DNA of 36,001 nt, from assembly GCA_947624625.1 (NCBI GenBank), contig CANQLD010000009.1:1-36001 (forward strand), in the 5' to 3' direction. The stretch is from an uncultured Clostridia bacterium (GTDB taxonomy: Bacteria > Bacillota > Clostridia > TANB77 > CAG-465). Positions 7,836 through 14,751 of this stretch are shown here, piece after piece. Each line of letters begins with the position of its first letter. Positions within the stretch are counted from its first letter, which is position 1. Both the position numbers and the translations under genes were made by a program. The notes under the pieces are model-generated. The model was not told where the DNA came from. It saw only the letters and a list, made by a program, of their open reading frames with translations, and searched no databases.

Positions 7836-8117
7836 TTAGTCTTTTCTTATAACGATATGTTTTAAAACAATTTCGTCTAGTCTAAGAACTCTTTCAAATT
7901 CTTTTATAAATTCTGGTTTTGCAACAAATGTAAATAGTATGTAAACTCCTTCGCTTTGTTTTTTAATTTCATAAGCTAAAGTTTTTCTACCCCACTCCTC
8001 TACATTTGTAAGCTCGCCATTTGCTGATATTAACTCTTTCATTTTTTCACCAAATGCAACTGTTGCTTCTTCTGGTGCATTAGCTGAAAGAATTATAACT
8101 GATTCGTAATTATTCAT
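7836..8117 (-). CDS. rpsF: 30S ribosomal protein S6
   Basis: S6 of the small-subunit platform. Recognised by NNYESVIILSANAPEEA, the EEWGRKTLAYEIKKQSEGVYILFTF block and the C-terminal LRLDEIVLKHIVIRKD. The start is ATG at 8117 (93 residues): the track's GTG at 8129 is part of the ribosome binding site AAGGAGGTGA, a full match to the 16S anti-SD. First gene of the rpsF-ssb-rpsR operon, behind a good sigma-A promoter and a leader hairpin. Confidence 0.97.
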   Translation of the reverse strand: MNNYESVIILSANAPEEATVAFGEKMKELISANGELTNVEEWGRKTLAYEIKKQSEGVYILFTFVAKPEFIKEFERVLRLDEIVLKHIVIRKD

Positions 8118-8146
8118 GACTTCACTCACCTCCTTTTGGACTTAAG

Positions 8147-8167
8147 ACTCTATATTTTATATAGAGT
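8147..8167 (-). promoter_or_regulatory. Leader hairpin of the rpsF operon
   Basis: Perfect nine-base arms ACTCTATAT and ATATAGAGT around a three-base loop, extended by CTTA/TAAG with a three-base bulge. It lies between the promoter and the ribosome binding site, where S6:S18 autoregulatory leaders occur in other bacteria. I do not see the CCG element of the known motif, so function is open. Confidence 0.45.
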
Positions 8168-8186
8168 AAGGAAATTAACTTCTGTT

Positions 8187-8215
8187 ATTATACCACAAAT
8201 TCTTTACATAATCAA
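8187..8215 (-). promoter_or_regulatory. Sigma-A promoter of rpsF-ssb-rpsR
   Basis: On the minus strand TTGATT and TATAAT are separated by 17 bases. The -10 lies about 70 bases before the rpsF ATG. Confidence 0.85.
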
Positions 8216-8309
8216 TTTTTTTTACAATTTTTTTAAAAATTTATAAATATGTTATATTTTATTTTATTTGGGAAAAAATATAAATATAGAATAATACATT
8301 ATTAGTTTA

Positions 8310-8338
8310 TTGACTTTGTAACTATTTAATTATATAAT
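8310..8338 (+). promoter_or_regulatory. Sigma-A promoter of mecA
   Basis: TTGACT and TATAAT with a 17-base spacer; the -10 ends 47 bases before the mecA ATG. Confidence 0.85.
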
Positions 8339-8385
8339 ACATATACTACGATAGGATTTTTAAAATCTATGGAGGTAATATAACT

Positions 8386-9015
8386 ATGAAAGTTGAAAAA
8401 ATAAATGAAAATAAACTAAGAATTATTTTAACTTTAGAAGAATTAGAAAATAGGCAAATTTCAATAAAAGATATAGAAAAAGATCCTTCTATCGCTAAAA
8501 ATCTCTTCATAGATTTAATTGAAGAATCAAATCTTGGAGAAGACTTTATGGTAGGAGACTTTCAATTACTTATAGAAGCAAGTTCTGATAATAGTAACAT
8601 TTTTGTTGTTACTATAACAAAAGTAGACTCTATTCCTGAACTAAAAAAATATGCTTTAATGGATAATTCAGAAAACAGAAAACGAAGAAAATCAAATGCA
8701 ACAACTAATCTTTCCTTTTTCGTAGACGGCAACATCTTTACATTTAACACACTTGATGAATTACTAGACTTATGTGATATATCTAAAAAAGAAAAATTAT
8801 TCTGTGGAAAAAATAGTCTATATAAATACAAAAATAAATATTTCTTAATTTTTAGTAAAACTGCTATTAAGAACAAAAGATTTATAAAAACTTTTGTATT
8901 TTTAACAGAATACTGTAGCGAATATTATTTATATGATATTTTTGAAACTTCAGTAAAAGAAAAAGGAAATTTAATGATAGAAAATAACGCAATGCAAACA
9001 CTAAAGAAAATCTAA
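8386..9015 (+). CDS. mecA: Adaptor protein MecA
   Basis: A 209-residue protein with the two-domain plan of MecA, which hands substrates to the ClpC/ClpP protease. The N-terminal domain MKVEKINENKLRIILTLEELENRQISIKDI is characteristic, and the C-terminal ClpC-binding region is recognisable in FSFFVDGNIFTF-like strands (NLSFFVDGNIFTFNTLDELLDLC) followed by KYKNKYFLIFSK. A charged linker (ENRKRRKSN) joins them. ATG at 8386 follows TATGGAGGTAA. It is a single-gene unit with its own promoter and terminator. Partner clpC is not in the window. Substrates cannot be told from the sequence. Confidence 0.85.
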   Translation: MKVEKINENKLRIILTLEELENRQISIKDIEKDPSIAKNLFIDLIEESNLGEDFMVGDFQLLIEASSDNSNIFVVTITKVDSIPELKKYALMDNSENRKRRKSNATTNLSFFVDGNIFTFNTLDELLDLCDISKKEKLFCGKNSLYKYKNKYFLIFSKTAIKNKRFIKTFVFLTEYCSEYYLYDIFETSVKEKGNLMIENNAMQTLKKI

Positions 9016-9027
9016 ATAATAAATTAT

Positions 9028-9052
9028 AAGTCCATAAAAATGGGCTTTTTTT
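9028..9052 (+). terminator. Terminator after mecA
   Basis: AAGTCCA pairs with TGGGCTT (one G-U) across a short A-rich loop, then a T run. It overlaps the end of the leftward TadE-like gene. Confidence 0.75.
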
Positions 9053-9446
9053 AATTTATATAAAAGCTTTTACTTGCTTTTATATTTACTACAGAGCTAA
9101 GTTTACTATTAATATATATTTTATTTAAATTAAAACTATACTCAATACTTAACACCTTTAGATTAGCACCATTGCTAGATAATGAAACTTCTATTTTATC
9201 AAGATTAAACCCTTGATTATTTATATCATTATATAAATTATTTTCTTCTTTTGCTGTTAAATTTCCATATCTTTGTATAATATAACCATATTTAGAAACA
9301 ATGTTGTTTAATTTTTGATAATATACAAAACTTGTTAAAATTTGACTTAAATATACGGTTACACTTGAAAGAATTATGAATATAACGACAAGTAAAAATA
9401 TATTTTCTATACTACTATTTCCTATATTACTTTTACTAGTTTTTAT
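9051..9446 (-). CDS. TadE/pseudopilin-like protein with putative AUA start (absent from ORF track)
   Basis: I translated this frame by hand: 131 codons without a stop, from 9446 to TAA at 9051. There is no ATG, GTG or TTG near the N-terminus, but an ATA codon sits nine bases after GGAGG at 9456-9460 and gives KTSKSNIGNSSIENIFLLVVIFIILSSVTVYLSQ. That is the pattern of TadE-like pseudopilins: polar leader, Glu at the head of one hydrophobic helix, then a soluble domain. It overlaps the preceding pseudopilin-like gene by 11 bases, in the +1 frame, which suggests translational coupling. It is the last gene of the Tad-like operon. A lost start codon is the alternative. Confidence 0.72.
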   Translation of the reverse strand: MKTSKSNIGNSSIENIFLLVVIFIILSSVTVYLSQILTSFVYYQKLNNIVSKYGYIIQRYGNLTAKEENNLYNDINNQGFNLDKIEVSLSSNGANLKVLSIEYSFNLNKIYINSKLSSVVNIKASKSFYIN

Positions 9447-9882
9447 TTCTCTCTACCTCCATAAGTTTAAACTTAACTTGTTTATTTATTAATATTTTAA
9501 AAGAAGCTTTTTTTGTTATTTTTATTAATGGCACAAATTTAATTTCAAGAGAAATATCAAAGTAATTGTTTTTATAATCATAACTTAATCTTACTAATTT
9601 TATATCATATCTATAATTTTCCTCTAAAAGAAATGTAATATCTTCTTTCATTTTATCCTCATTAAATTCATACTCAAAATATTTAAGTTTATCTTTATTA
9701 ACATTTTTGTACGCACAACTTCTAACAATTAAGTCAATATCTTCCTTTAAAGTTTTAAGTTGTATATCTACTTGCATATATATAACTCCTACAAAAAATA
9801 TTAAAGTTAAAATAGATATTATTACTACACCTAAAAAAAGTATAATATTTCCCTTCTTATATTTTGTATTTTCATATTTCAT
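9436..9882 (-). CDS. TadE-like pseudopilin / single-helix exported protein
   Basis: A 148-residue protein with a short basic leader (YENTKYKKGNI), one hydrophobic helix at about 13-36 (ILFLGVVIISILTLIFFVGVIYM) and a soluble C-terminal domain rich in Lys and Asp. Length and plan fit TadE/TadG-type minor pseudopilins of Tad systems. The ATG at 9882 lies inside the end of the 542-aa gene, with an 11-base overlap, so it is probably translated by coupling; the nearest GAGGAA is rather far. Family assignment rests on architecture and neighbours rather than a diagnostic motif. Confidence 0.65.
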   Translation of the reverse strand: MKYENTKYKKGNIILFLGVVIISILTLIFFVGVIYMQVDIQLKTLKEDIDLIVRSCAYKNVNKDKLKYFEYEFNEDKMKEDITFLLEENYRYDIKLVRLSYDYKNNYFDISLEIKFVPLIKITKKASFKILINKQVKFKLMEVERNKN

Positions 9883-11500
9883 ATATATTATTTAATTCCT
9901 CATAATTTGTTATATTATCGAAATACTCATAATTAATATTATCCATATAATAATCAATCACATCAACATCTGCCATATATTCATAAGTCTTGTCATTTAC
10001 ATTAAGTTTTACTATAATTTTAATACTATTTGGATTATCCAATCTACTTCCCACTATTTTATTTTCCATTTCTAAAAAGCTACCACACATATTTCGTAAA
10101 GTGTTCCAAGTAGCAATGCTTATATGGTAGTCATCTTCTACATTTAATTTTAAAATTATACTATTGTTATTTTTTTTAATTTCTTCATAATTTTGTTTTA
10201 CATCATTGACATATACATTAAAATCTTTATAATACTCCCCTTTTAAATTTAAGGAAAGAATTAAAGCTATACATCTTCCCTTTTCTACAATTCCAAGTGA
10301 ATTATTCTTATTTGTGTCTATAGTTTGGACAAGTGGACTTACAACCAAAGTTTCTTTACTCTTTTTTAATACTTTTATATCGATTGAATTTATTGGAACT
10401 AGTTTTTTGGGGGCTATTTTTATTAATACTTCTTTACAATAACTATCATACATAAGTCCATCTACTAAGAACTCTGTGTACATATAGCTTTCTACCTTTA
10501 CATTTAATATAATACTTTTTTCTTTAAATATTTCTTTTTCTAATTTTTTTTCAAATTCTTCTCTGGAAATAGCAAATTTTATTTTTTTGTCCAATTTTGC
10601 TATTTTACTGCCACTTATACTATCTATATATCTATCATTTATATATATTTTAGATGTGATGTTTTTTATATGGTACTCTTTGGCATACTTACTTAAATTT
10701 AAAACATCACAACCATATGATATATCTAAATTTATACTATCCTCATCTTCGCTCATATCTACTCTATCTGCAACATCTACCCTAGATTTTATATTTGCTG
10801 ATGCAGCCATTGGCTTTGTTGCAAATACTGATTCTCTTATACTTCCATCTTCTGCTATTCTTCTAGTAGATATAATGCCCATAGTTTTCCACGTTGCTAG
10901 TGTATTTAATCTAAACTTTCCAAGTCCATATTTTATCGGAGAAATGTTATATTCTACAAAATTATATGAATCACATATTTTATTTTTTAAATCTATTTTA
11001 TCAAATAAAAGGTTTGTTTCCTTCATATAGTCAAGTTGCTCAATAAATAGATAGTTACACTTCCAAGATTTTTCAAAACTTGGATAATATATAAACTTCC
11101 AAGTATTTGGCAATGTTTCTGGCACTATATCAACTGGAAAATATACATTATATACATATTCTCCTTCATAATTTGTGCCTAAAATGTAAAACTCACCTCT
11201 TTTTTTGTTATATACATATTTTCCTTTTTCTTTTACTTCTTTAAATCTTTGCAAGTAACTTTCTTTTAGCACATTTTCAGGACTTGAATATACAAATAAA
11301 TTATATCTATTGTATATTTCTTCATTTATTTTTTCATTTTTCTTGTTATACTTAGGTATTCCTATTATATCTATTATTTCTTCAAAACTATATGATTTGC
11401 TAAAATTACTGTTTAAAGAAAAACTATTTAGAACATATATTACAACCAGTATGCATAACACTCTAAAAACTACTTTTATATTTATTTTTACACTATACAC
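9872..11500 (-). CDS. Unknown exported 542-aa protein of the Tad-like operon
   Basis: I do not recognise this family. The N-terminus has one hydrophobic helix (residues 8-25, VVFRVLCILVVIYVLNSF), a signal anchor, and the rest is extracellular in character: beta-rich, Asn- and Tyr-rich, with few Cys. Recurrent strands such as YEGEYVYNVYFPVDIVPETLPNTW and ILNVKVESYMYTEFLVDG suggest repeated beta domains. The start is GTG at 11500 with a poor ribosome binding site, overlapping the end of the preceding gene by 8 bases. Its place between CpaB-side genes and TadE-like genes suggests an exported component or cargo of the pilus-like machine; that is inference. Confidence 0.7.
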   Translation of the reverse strand: MYSVKINIKVVFRVLCILVVIYVLNSFSLNSNFSKSYSFEEIIDIIGIPKYNKKNEKINEEIYNRYNLFVYSSPENVLKESYLQRFKEVKEKGKYVYNKKRGEFYILGTNYEGEYVYNVYFPVDIVPETLPNTWKFIYYPSFEKSWKCNYLFIEQLDYMKETNLLFDKIDLKNKICDSYNFVEYNISPIKYGLGKFRLNTLATWKTMGIISTRRIAEDGSIRESVFATKPMAASANIKSRVDVADRVDMSEDEDSINLDISYGCDVLNLSKYAKEYHIKNITSKIYINDRYIDSISGSKIAKLDKKIKFAISREEFEKKLEKEIFKEKSIILNVKVESYMYTEFLVDGLMYDSYCKEVLIKIAPKKLVPINSIDIKVLKKSKETLVVSPLVQTIDTNKNNSLGIVEKGRCIALILSLNLKGEYYKDFNVYVNDVKQNYEEIKKNNNSIILKLNVEDDYHISIATWNTLRNMCGSFLEMENKIVGSRLDNPNSIKIIVKLNVNDKTYEYMADVDVIDYYMDNINYEYFDNITNYEELNNIYEI

Positions 11501-11879
11501 TTTCTTTATTTAGCTCTCGTATCCTTAATATTTTATTTGATAATATTCCAATATTACACCCTGTATATGAAACATATTTTGAGATACTAATTGCCTCAAC
11601 TACATTTCCTGTTGTTAAATTACCAGTTATAATATACATAGGAATTTTAAGATTATTTAGAGCTTCTAAATTATATTTTTTATTTAATTTTACTACTTGA
11701 TTTGAAATTACTATTATAAAATCAACATCTAGTTTTTCTATATTCATTTCTTTTTCATAAAAGATAAATAATACTTTTTCTTTTCTATATAATATTCTTT
11801 TTAATGTATTTCTAAGTAATCTATAATACTTAACTATTTCTACATCATTTTTATCGTATAATACTAATATTTTAAAAAT
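11493..11879 (-). CDS. Rossmann-like 128-aa protein with putative AUU start
   Basis: The track begins this gene at an internal ATG (11747) without a ribosome binding site, but the frame stays open upstream and clearly codes: FKILVLYDKNDVEIVKYYRLLRNTLKRIL. The only plausible start is ATT at 11879, seven bases after AGAGG in the stretch AGAGGTGAGGAC, right behind the cpaB stop (TGA overlapping the SD). The product alternates beta strands and helices (KILVLYD, VLFIFYE, DFIIVIS, MYIITG), like a receiver or CpaE N-terminal domain, but no acidic pocket or P-loop is seen. AUU starts are known for infC and pcnB. Function is unknown. Confidence 0.72.
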   Translation of the reverse strand: MFKILVLYDKNDVEIVKYYRLLRNTLKRILYRKEKVLFIFYEKEMNIEKLDVDFIIVISNQVVKLNKKYNLEALNNLKIPMYIITGNLTTGNVVEAISISKYVSYTGCNIGILSNKILRIRELNKESV

Positions 11880-11883
11880 GTCC

Positions 11884-12540
11884 TCACCTCTTTACTGTAA
11901 TACTAAACTCTCCATATTTTTTAATATTTTCAATTAGCATTGCTGTATTTTCATCTACTTCAATGCTTATGGCAGATATATTGTTTTCTTTTGTTTCTAT
12001 ATTATTTCCACTTTTATCATAGACTGCTTTAACTTCGATATCTTTTAAAAGTAGTAATGTTATATAACTATCAGTAATACTACCACTTTCTACTTTGCTA
12101 TATTTACTTTTATCAATTACACCATTTAATTGACTACTTCTTCCTGTGTAATATATATTTACTATACTTCCTTTTTCAACTGACACATTTAGATTACTTG
12201 TCATATCTCCTATATCTATTAAAATGTTCTCTTTACTTTCATTAACTTCTTCATATTCATTAATTTGCACAACATCATTTTTTGAAAGTATAGTTCCTAA
12301 CTTTAAACTTTCTTTTGAAAGCAAGTTATCAACATTATCAACATAATTTGTATTTATAGCTTTATCTTCTACTTTTATCTTTTTCGTATTATTCTTAGTT
12401 AAACTTTCTCCTCTGTTTATATCTTTCGTTAAAACATATACTTCTTTTAAGTTATCATTTGTAATCTTATTATGAAAAAACAAACACAGAAAATATATAG
12501 TAATAAAACAAATTAAATACATTAGTCTTTTTCTATACAT
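11884..12540 (-). CDS. cpaB: Flp pilus assembly protein CpaB/RcpC (SAF domain)
   Basis: A 218-residue protein with an N-terminal membrane helix (YLICFITIYFLCLFF) and a SAF-type domain beginning EVYVLTKDINRGESLTKNNTKKIKV, the hallmark of CpaB/RcpC in Tad pilus systems. A second beta module (NLNVSVEKGSIVNIYYTG... LLLLKDIEVKAVYDKSG) matches the C-terminal RcpC domain. In monoderms CpaB is thought to sit at the outer membrane face. ATG at 12540 begins two bases after the pilin stop, behind AGGGGTGG. It anchors the identification of the whole operon as Tad-like. Confidence 0.85.
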   Translation of the reverse strand: MYRKRLMYLICFITIYFLCLFFHNKITNDNLKEVYVLTKDINRGESLTKNNTKKIKVEDKAINTNYVDNVDNLLSKESLKLGTILSKNDVVQINEYEEVNESKENILIDIGDMTSNLNVSVEKGSIVNIYYTGRSSQLNGVIDKSKYSKVESGSITDSYITLLLLKDIEVKAVYDKSGNNIETKENNISAISIEVDENTAMLIENIKKYGEFSITVKR

Positions 12541-12541
12541 A

Positions 12542-12724
12542 CTACTTTACCACCCCTATAACAGATATAGCATTTTCAAACCAGATAGAAAGACTATCAA
12601 TAAACATATTAAATAGTTTAACTATTTGTGGATAAAAAATAACTACAATAAGAACTAAAGAAATAGCTATTAATAATATATTCTCTACTAGTGCAGAGCC
12701 TTTTTTCTTTCTTATGCTAACCAT
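12542..12724 (-). CDS. Flp-type pilin-like protein
   Basis: A 60-residue protein with a basic leader ending in Gly (MVSIRKKKG), then SALVENILLIAISLVLIVVIFY. Cleavage after that Gly by a prepilin peptidase would give a mature protein with Glu at position 5, the conserved residue of type IV pilins and Flp pilins; the usual Tyr after it is Asn here. About 51 residues mature matches Flp pilins. ATG at 12724 lies four bases after AGAGG in AGAGGGGAG, tighter than usual. No prepilin peptidase gene is in the window. Confidence 0.78.
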   Translation of the reverse strand: MVSIRKKKGSALVENILLIAISLVLIVVIFYPQIVKLFNMFIDSLSIWFENAISVIGVVK

Positions 12725-12733
12725 CTCCCCTCT

Positions 12734-13528
12734 TTATGAAAGTATAATATTTAAACTATTTAATATTTGCACCGATATTGGGTAAATCACAACCAAAAAA
12801 CAACTTAATAATAACAAAACAGTTAAAAACATTATACCGTATGTATCTTTTAAATAATAATTCTTAGTGTTACTATATATCTTTGTGCTTATTGTACTTT
12901 TAAGTGTATCAAGTAATGCTATTATACTATCATTTCTTTTGCTTTCTTTTAATATGTTTACTAAGCTATATACTTCATCATAGTCAAATTTATCTAATAA
13001 TTTTTTAGAAGGTTTTGATATTTCAAAATTATATATTCTTAATTCTTCAATAAAAGTAATATAATTATCTTTAAATCTTTTATACTGTATAACATCTGAA
13101 CATCTTTTCATTGCTTCATATAATGGCATTGAAGCAGTAAGTAACAAAGTCAAATTTAAAATATATAAATGAATACTTACAAGTGTATTTAATTTATCTT
13201 TTCTTTTGAAATATATAATGAGAATATCATATACAAAAAATATAATTATTGATGATATTAGTGACAAAAATAAATTGTTATTTATACAAAAAGCTATAAT
13301 GAAAAATAATACTGAAAAAACTTTTACAAATATATACTTTTTTATTGTTATATTATATGGGAAATCTAATTTGATTAATTTATGTTTTAGATTAAAAAAA
13401 TAACTATTTTCAAAATGTTTTAAATGAAACTTACCTCTATTAAAGAAAAAACTTTTTTGTTTCTTTATTACAAATAAATAACTTACAAAATTATATGAAA
13501 AAAATATAGAAAATGGAATTAATAATAT
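12734..13528 (-). CDS. TadC/TadB-like inner membrane platform protein, start unclear (AUA or frameshift)
   Basis: The track lists only 12734..13267 from an internal TTG, but the frame is open to 13528 and gives 264 residues, the usual size of TadC. N-terminal LLIPFSIFFSYNFVSYLFVIKK is a membrane helix, and the C-terminal T2SSF-like domain contains LNLTLLLTASMPLYEAMKRC and a final helix pair. The ideal ATG at 13533, eight bases after AGGAGG, reads only Met-Pro-Tyr-Tyr-stop. The gene frame therefore starts at ATA 13528 or was shifted by a one-base indel just after ATGCC. It is the first gene of the operon, directly behind the promoter at 13556-13585. Confidence 0.72.
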   Translation of the reverse strand: MLLIPFSIFFSYNFVSYLFVIKKQKSFFFNRGKFHLKHFENSYFFNLKHKLIKLDFPYNITIKKYIFVKVFSVLFFIIAFCINNNLFLSLISSIIIFFVYDILIIYFKRKDKLNTLVSIHLYILNLTLLLTASMPLYEAMKRCSDVIQYKRFKDNYITFIEELRIYNFEISKPSKKLLDKFDYDEVYSLVNILKESKRNDSIIALLDTLKSTISTKIYSNTKNYYLKDTYGIMFLTVLLLLSCFLVVIYPISVQILNSLNIILS

Positions 13529-13555
13529 GGCATATTAATCACCTCCTGCATCTTT

Positions 13556-13585
13556 AATATAGCACAGGTAAAATATCATTGTCAA
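13556..13585 (-). promoter_or_regulatory. Sigma-A promoter of the Tad-like operon
   Basis: On the minus strand TTGACA and TATATT are separated by 18 bases. Transcription would begin near 13549, leaving a leader of only about 16 bases that begins close to the AGGAGG. Confidence 0.8.
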
Positions 13586-13586
13586 G

Positions 13587-13611
13587 AAATTTCGGTCGCA
13601 AATTTCGACAA
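13587..13611 (-). promoter_or_regulatory. Spo0A box and tandem CGAAATTT repeats
   Basis: Read on the minus strand, TTGTCGAA contains the Spo0A box consensus TGTCGAA without mismatch. CGAAATTT occurs twice, 13 bases apart, the second copy abutting the -35 of the Tad-like promoter. The G+C content of this patch stands out from the AT-rich flanks. It lies between the two divergent promoters and could act on either. Confidence 0.5.
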
Positions 13612-13642
13612 AAGTATAGTGTTTTCTAGTAATCTTTGCTAC

Positions 13643-13671
13643 TTGATTATTTAAATATTATTTGATATACT
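13643..13671 (+). promoter_or_regulatory. Sigma-A promoter of the pseudo-receiver HD-GYP gene
   Basis: TTGATT and TATACT with a 17-base spacer. The predicted leader is about 10 bases, so the SD GGTGAG lies at the very 5' end of the message. Confidence 0.75.
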
Positions 13672-13687
13672 AATATTGGTGAGCTAT

Positions 13688-14704
13688 ATGGATAATGATA
13701 AATTATTGAACGCAAAAATATTAATAATTGATGATGATGTTAATATGATGGACATACTATCTGTTATTTTAAACAAGTATGGTCATACAGTAAATACATT
13801 TACTGAACCTGTATCAGCTATTGAAGAACTAAAAGAAAATAAATATGATATATTAATAGTTAATTATTTAATGACACCTGTAAAAGGTGATAAAATAGTT
13901 GAACTAGTTAGAGAATTTGATAAAGAAATATATATAATACTTATGTCTATGCATAAAGATTTAGCTCCTTCAATTGAAACAATGCAAAATCTAGATATAC
14001 AGGCATATTTTGAAAAAAGTACACAATTTGACCAATTAGTAATGTTTATACAAACTGGTATCAAATATATAGAACAATTAAGAAAAATAAAAAATATGAG
14101 TCTTAAACTCGAGCAGTATTTAATTGACTTTGCAAAAATACTACTTAATACTGTTGGTGCTAAAGACAACTATACTGAAAAGCACTCTATAAGAGTTACA
14201 AAACTTTCAATGCTTTTTGGTAACTATATTAATTTATCAAAAGATGATTTAGATAAATTAAATCTAGCTTCATCATTCCACGATATTGGAAAAATTGGTA
14301 TTCCTGATAATATATTACTTAAAGAAGGAAAACTTACAAACGAAGAATTTGAGCAAATAAAATTACATACTATTATTGGGCCTAATATACTTAGTGTATC
14401 TGAAATATTTAAAGAAGTGTGTCCAATTATGCAAAGTCACCACGAAAGATATGATGGTAAAGGATATCCAAATAATTTAAAAGGTGAAGAAATACCTTAT
14501 CTTGCTCGTGTTCTTGCTATATGTGATAGCTTTGATGCAATAGTTAATAAAAGGCCATATAAAGAGGCACAGACAATTGAATATGCTCTAGAACAAATTG
14601 AACAAGGAAAAGGGACACAATTTGACAAAAACTTAGCAGATAAATTCATAACAATGGTAAATGAAAAAAGAGAAGAAGTTGAAAATATACTTCGTGGAGA
14701 ATAA
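13688..14704 (+). CDS. HD-GYP protein with non-phosphorylatable receiver-like domain
   Basis: From ATG 13688 (SD GGTGAG; the track's TTG at 13676 lies at the predicted transcript end) the product has 338 residues. Residues 8-125 form a receiver fold with the acidic triplet DDD at 15-17 and the Lys in YFEKS (K110), but the phosphoacceptor is Asn59 (LIVNYLMTP), so normal phosphorylation is not expected. Residues 160-325 form an HD-GYP domain with FHDIGKIGIP (H198, D199) and HHERYDGKGYP (251-261). It is divergent from the Tad-like operon and followed at 47 bases by an acetyltransferase gene. The Asn may mimic one signalling state or mark control by protein binding. Confidence 0.92.
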   Translation: MDNDKLLNAKILIIDDDVNMMDILSVILNKYGHTVNTFTEPVSAIEELKENKYDILIVNYLMTPVKGDKIVELVREFDKEIYIILMSMHKDLAPSIETMQNLDIQAYFEKSTQFDQLVMFIQTGIKYIEQLRKIKNMSLKLEQYLIDFAKILLNTVGAKDNYTEKHSIRVTKLSMLFGNYINLSKDDLDKLNLASSFHDIGKIGIPDNILLKEGKLTNEEFEQIKLHTIIGPNILSVSEIFKEVCPIMQSHHERYDGKGYPNNLKGEEIPYLARVLAICDSFDAIVNKRPYKEAQTIEYALEQIEQGKGTQFDKNLADKFITMVNEKREEVENILRGE

Positions 14705-14751
14705 TTAATTAACTTTAATTTTATTATACTTAGGAAGGAGCATTAAGTAAT

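Noticed and set aside
8147-8167. Known S6:S18 leader motif upstream of rpsF
   Set aside because: A clean hairpin exists in the right place but I do not see the CCG element of the described motif, so I only call it a leader hairpin.
9436-9446. Programmed -1 frameshift joining the two TadE-like genes
   Set aside because: The second frame is +1 relative to the first and no -1 slippery heptamer is present; separate initiation at AUA behind GGAGG is simpler.
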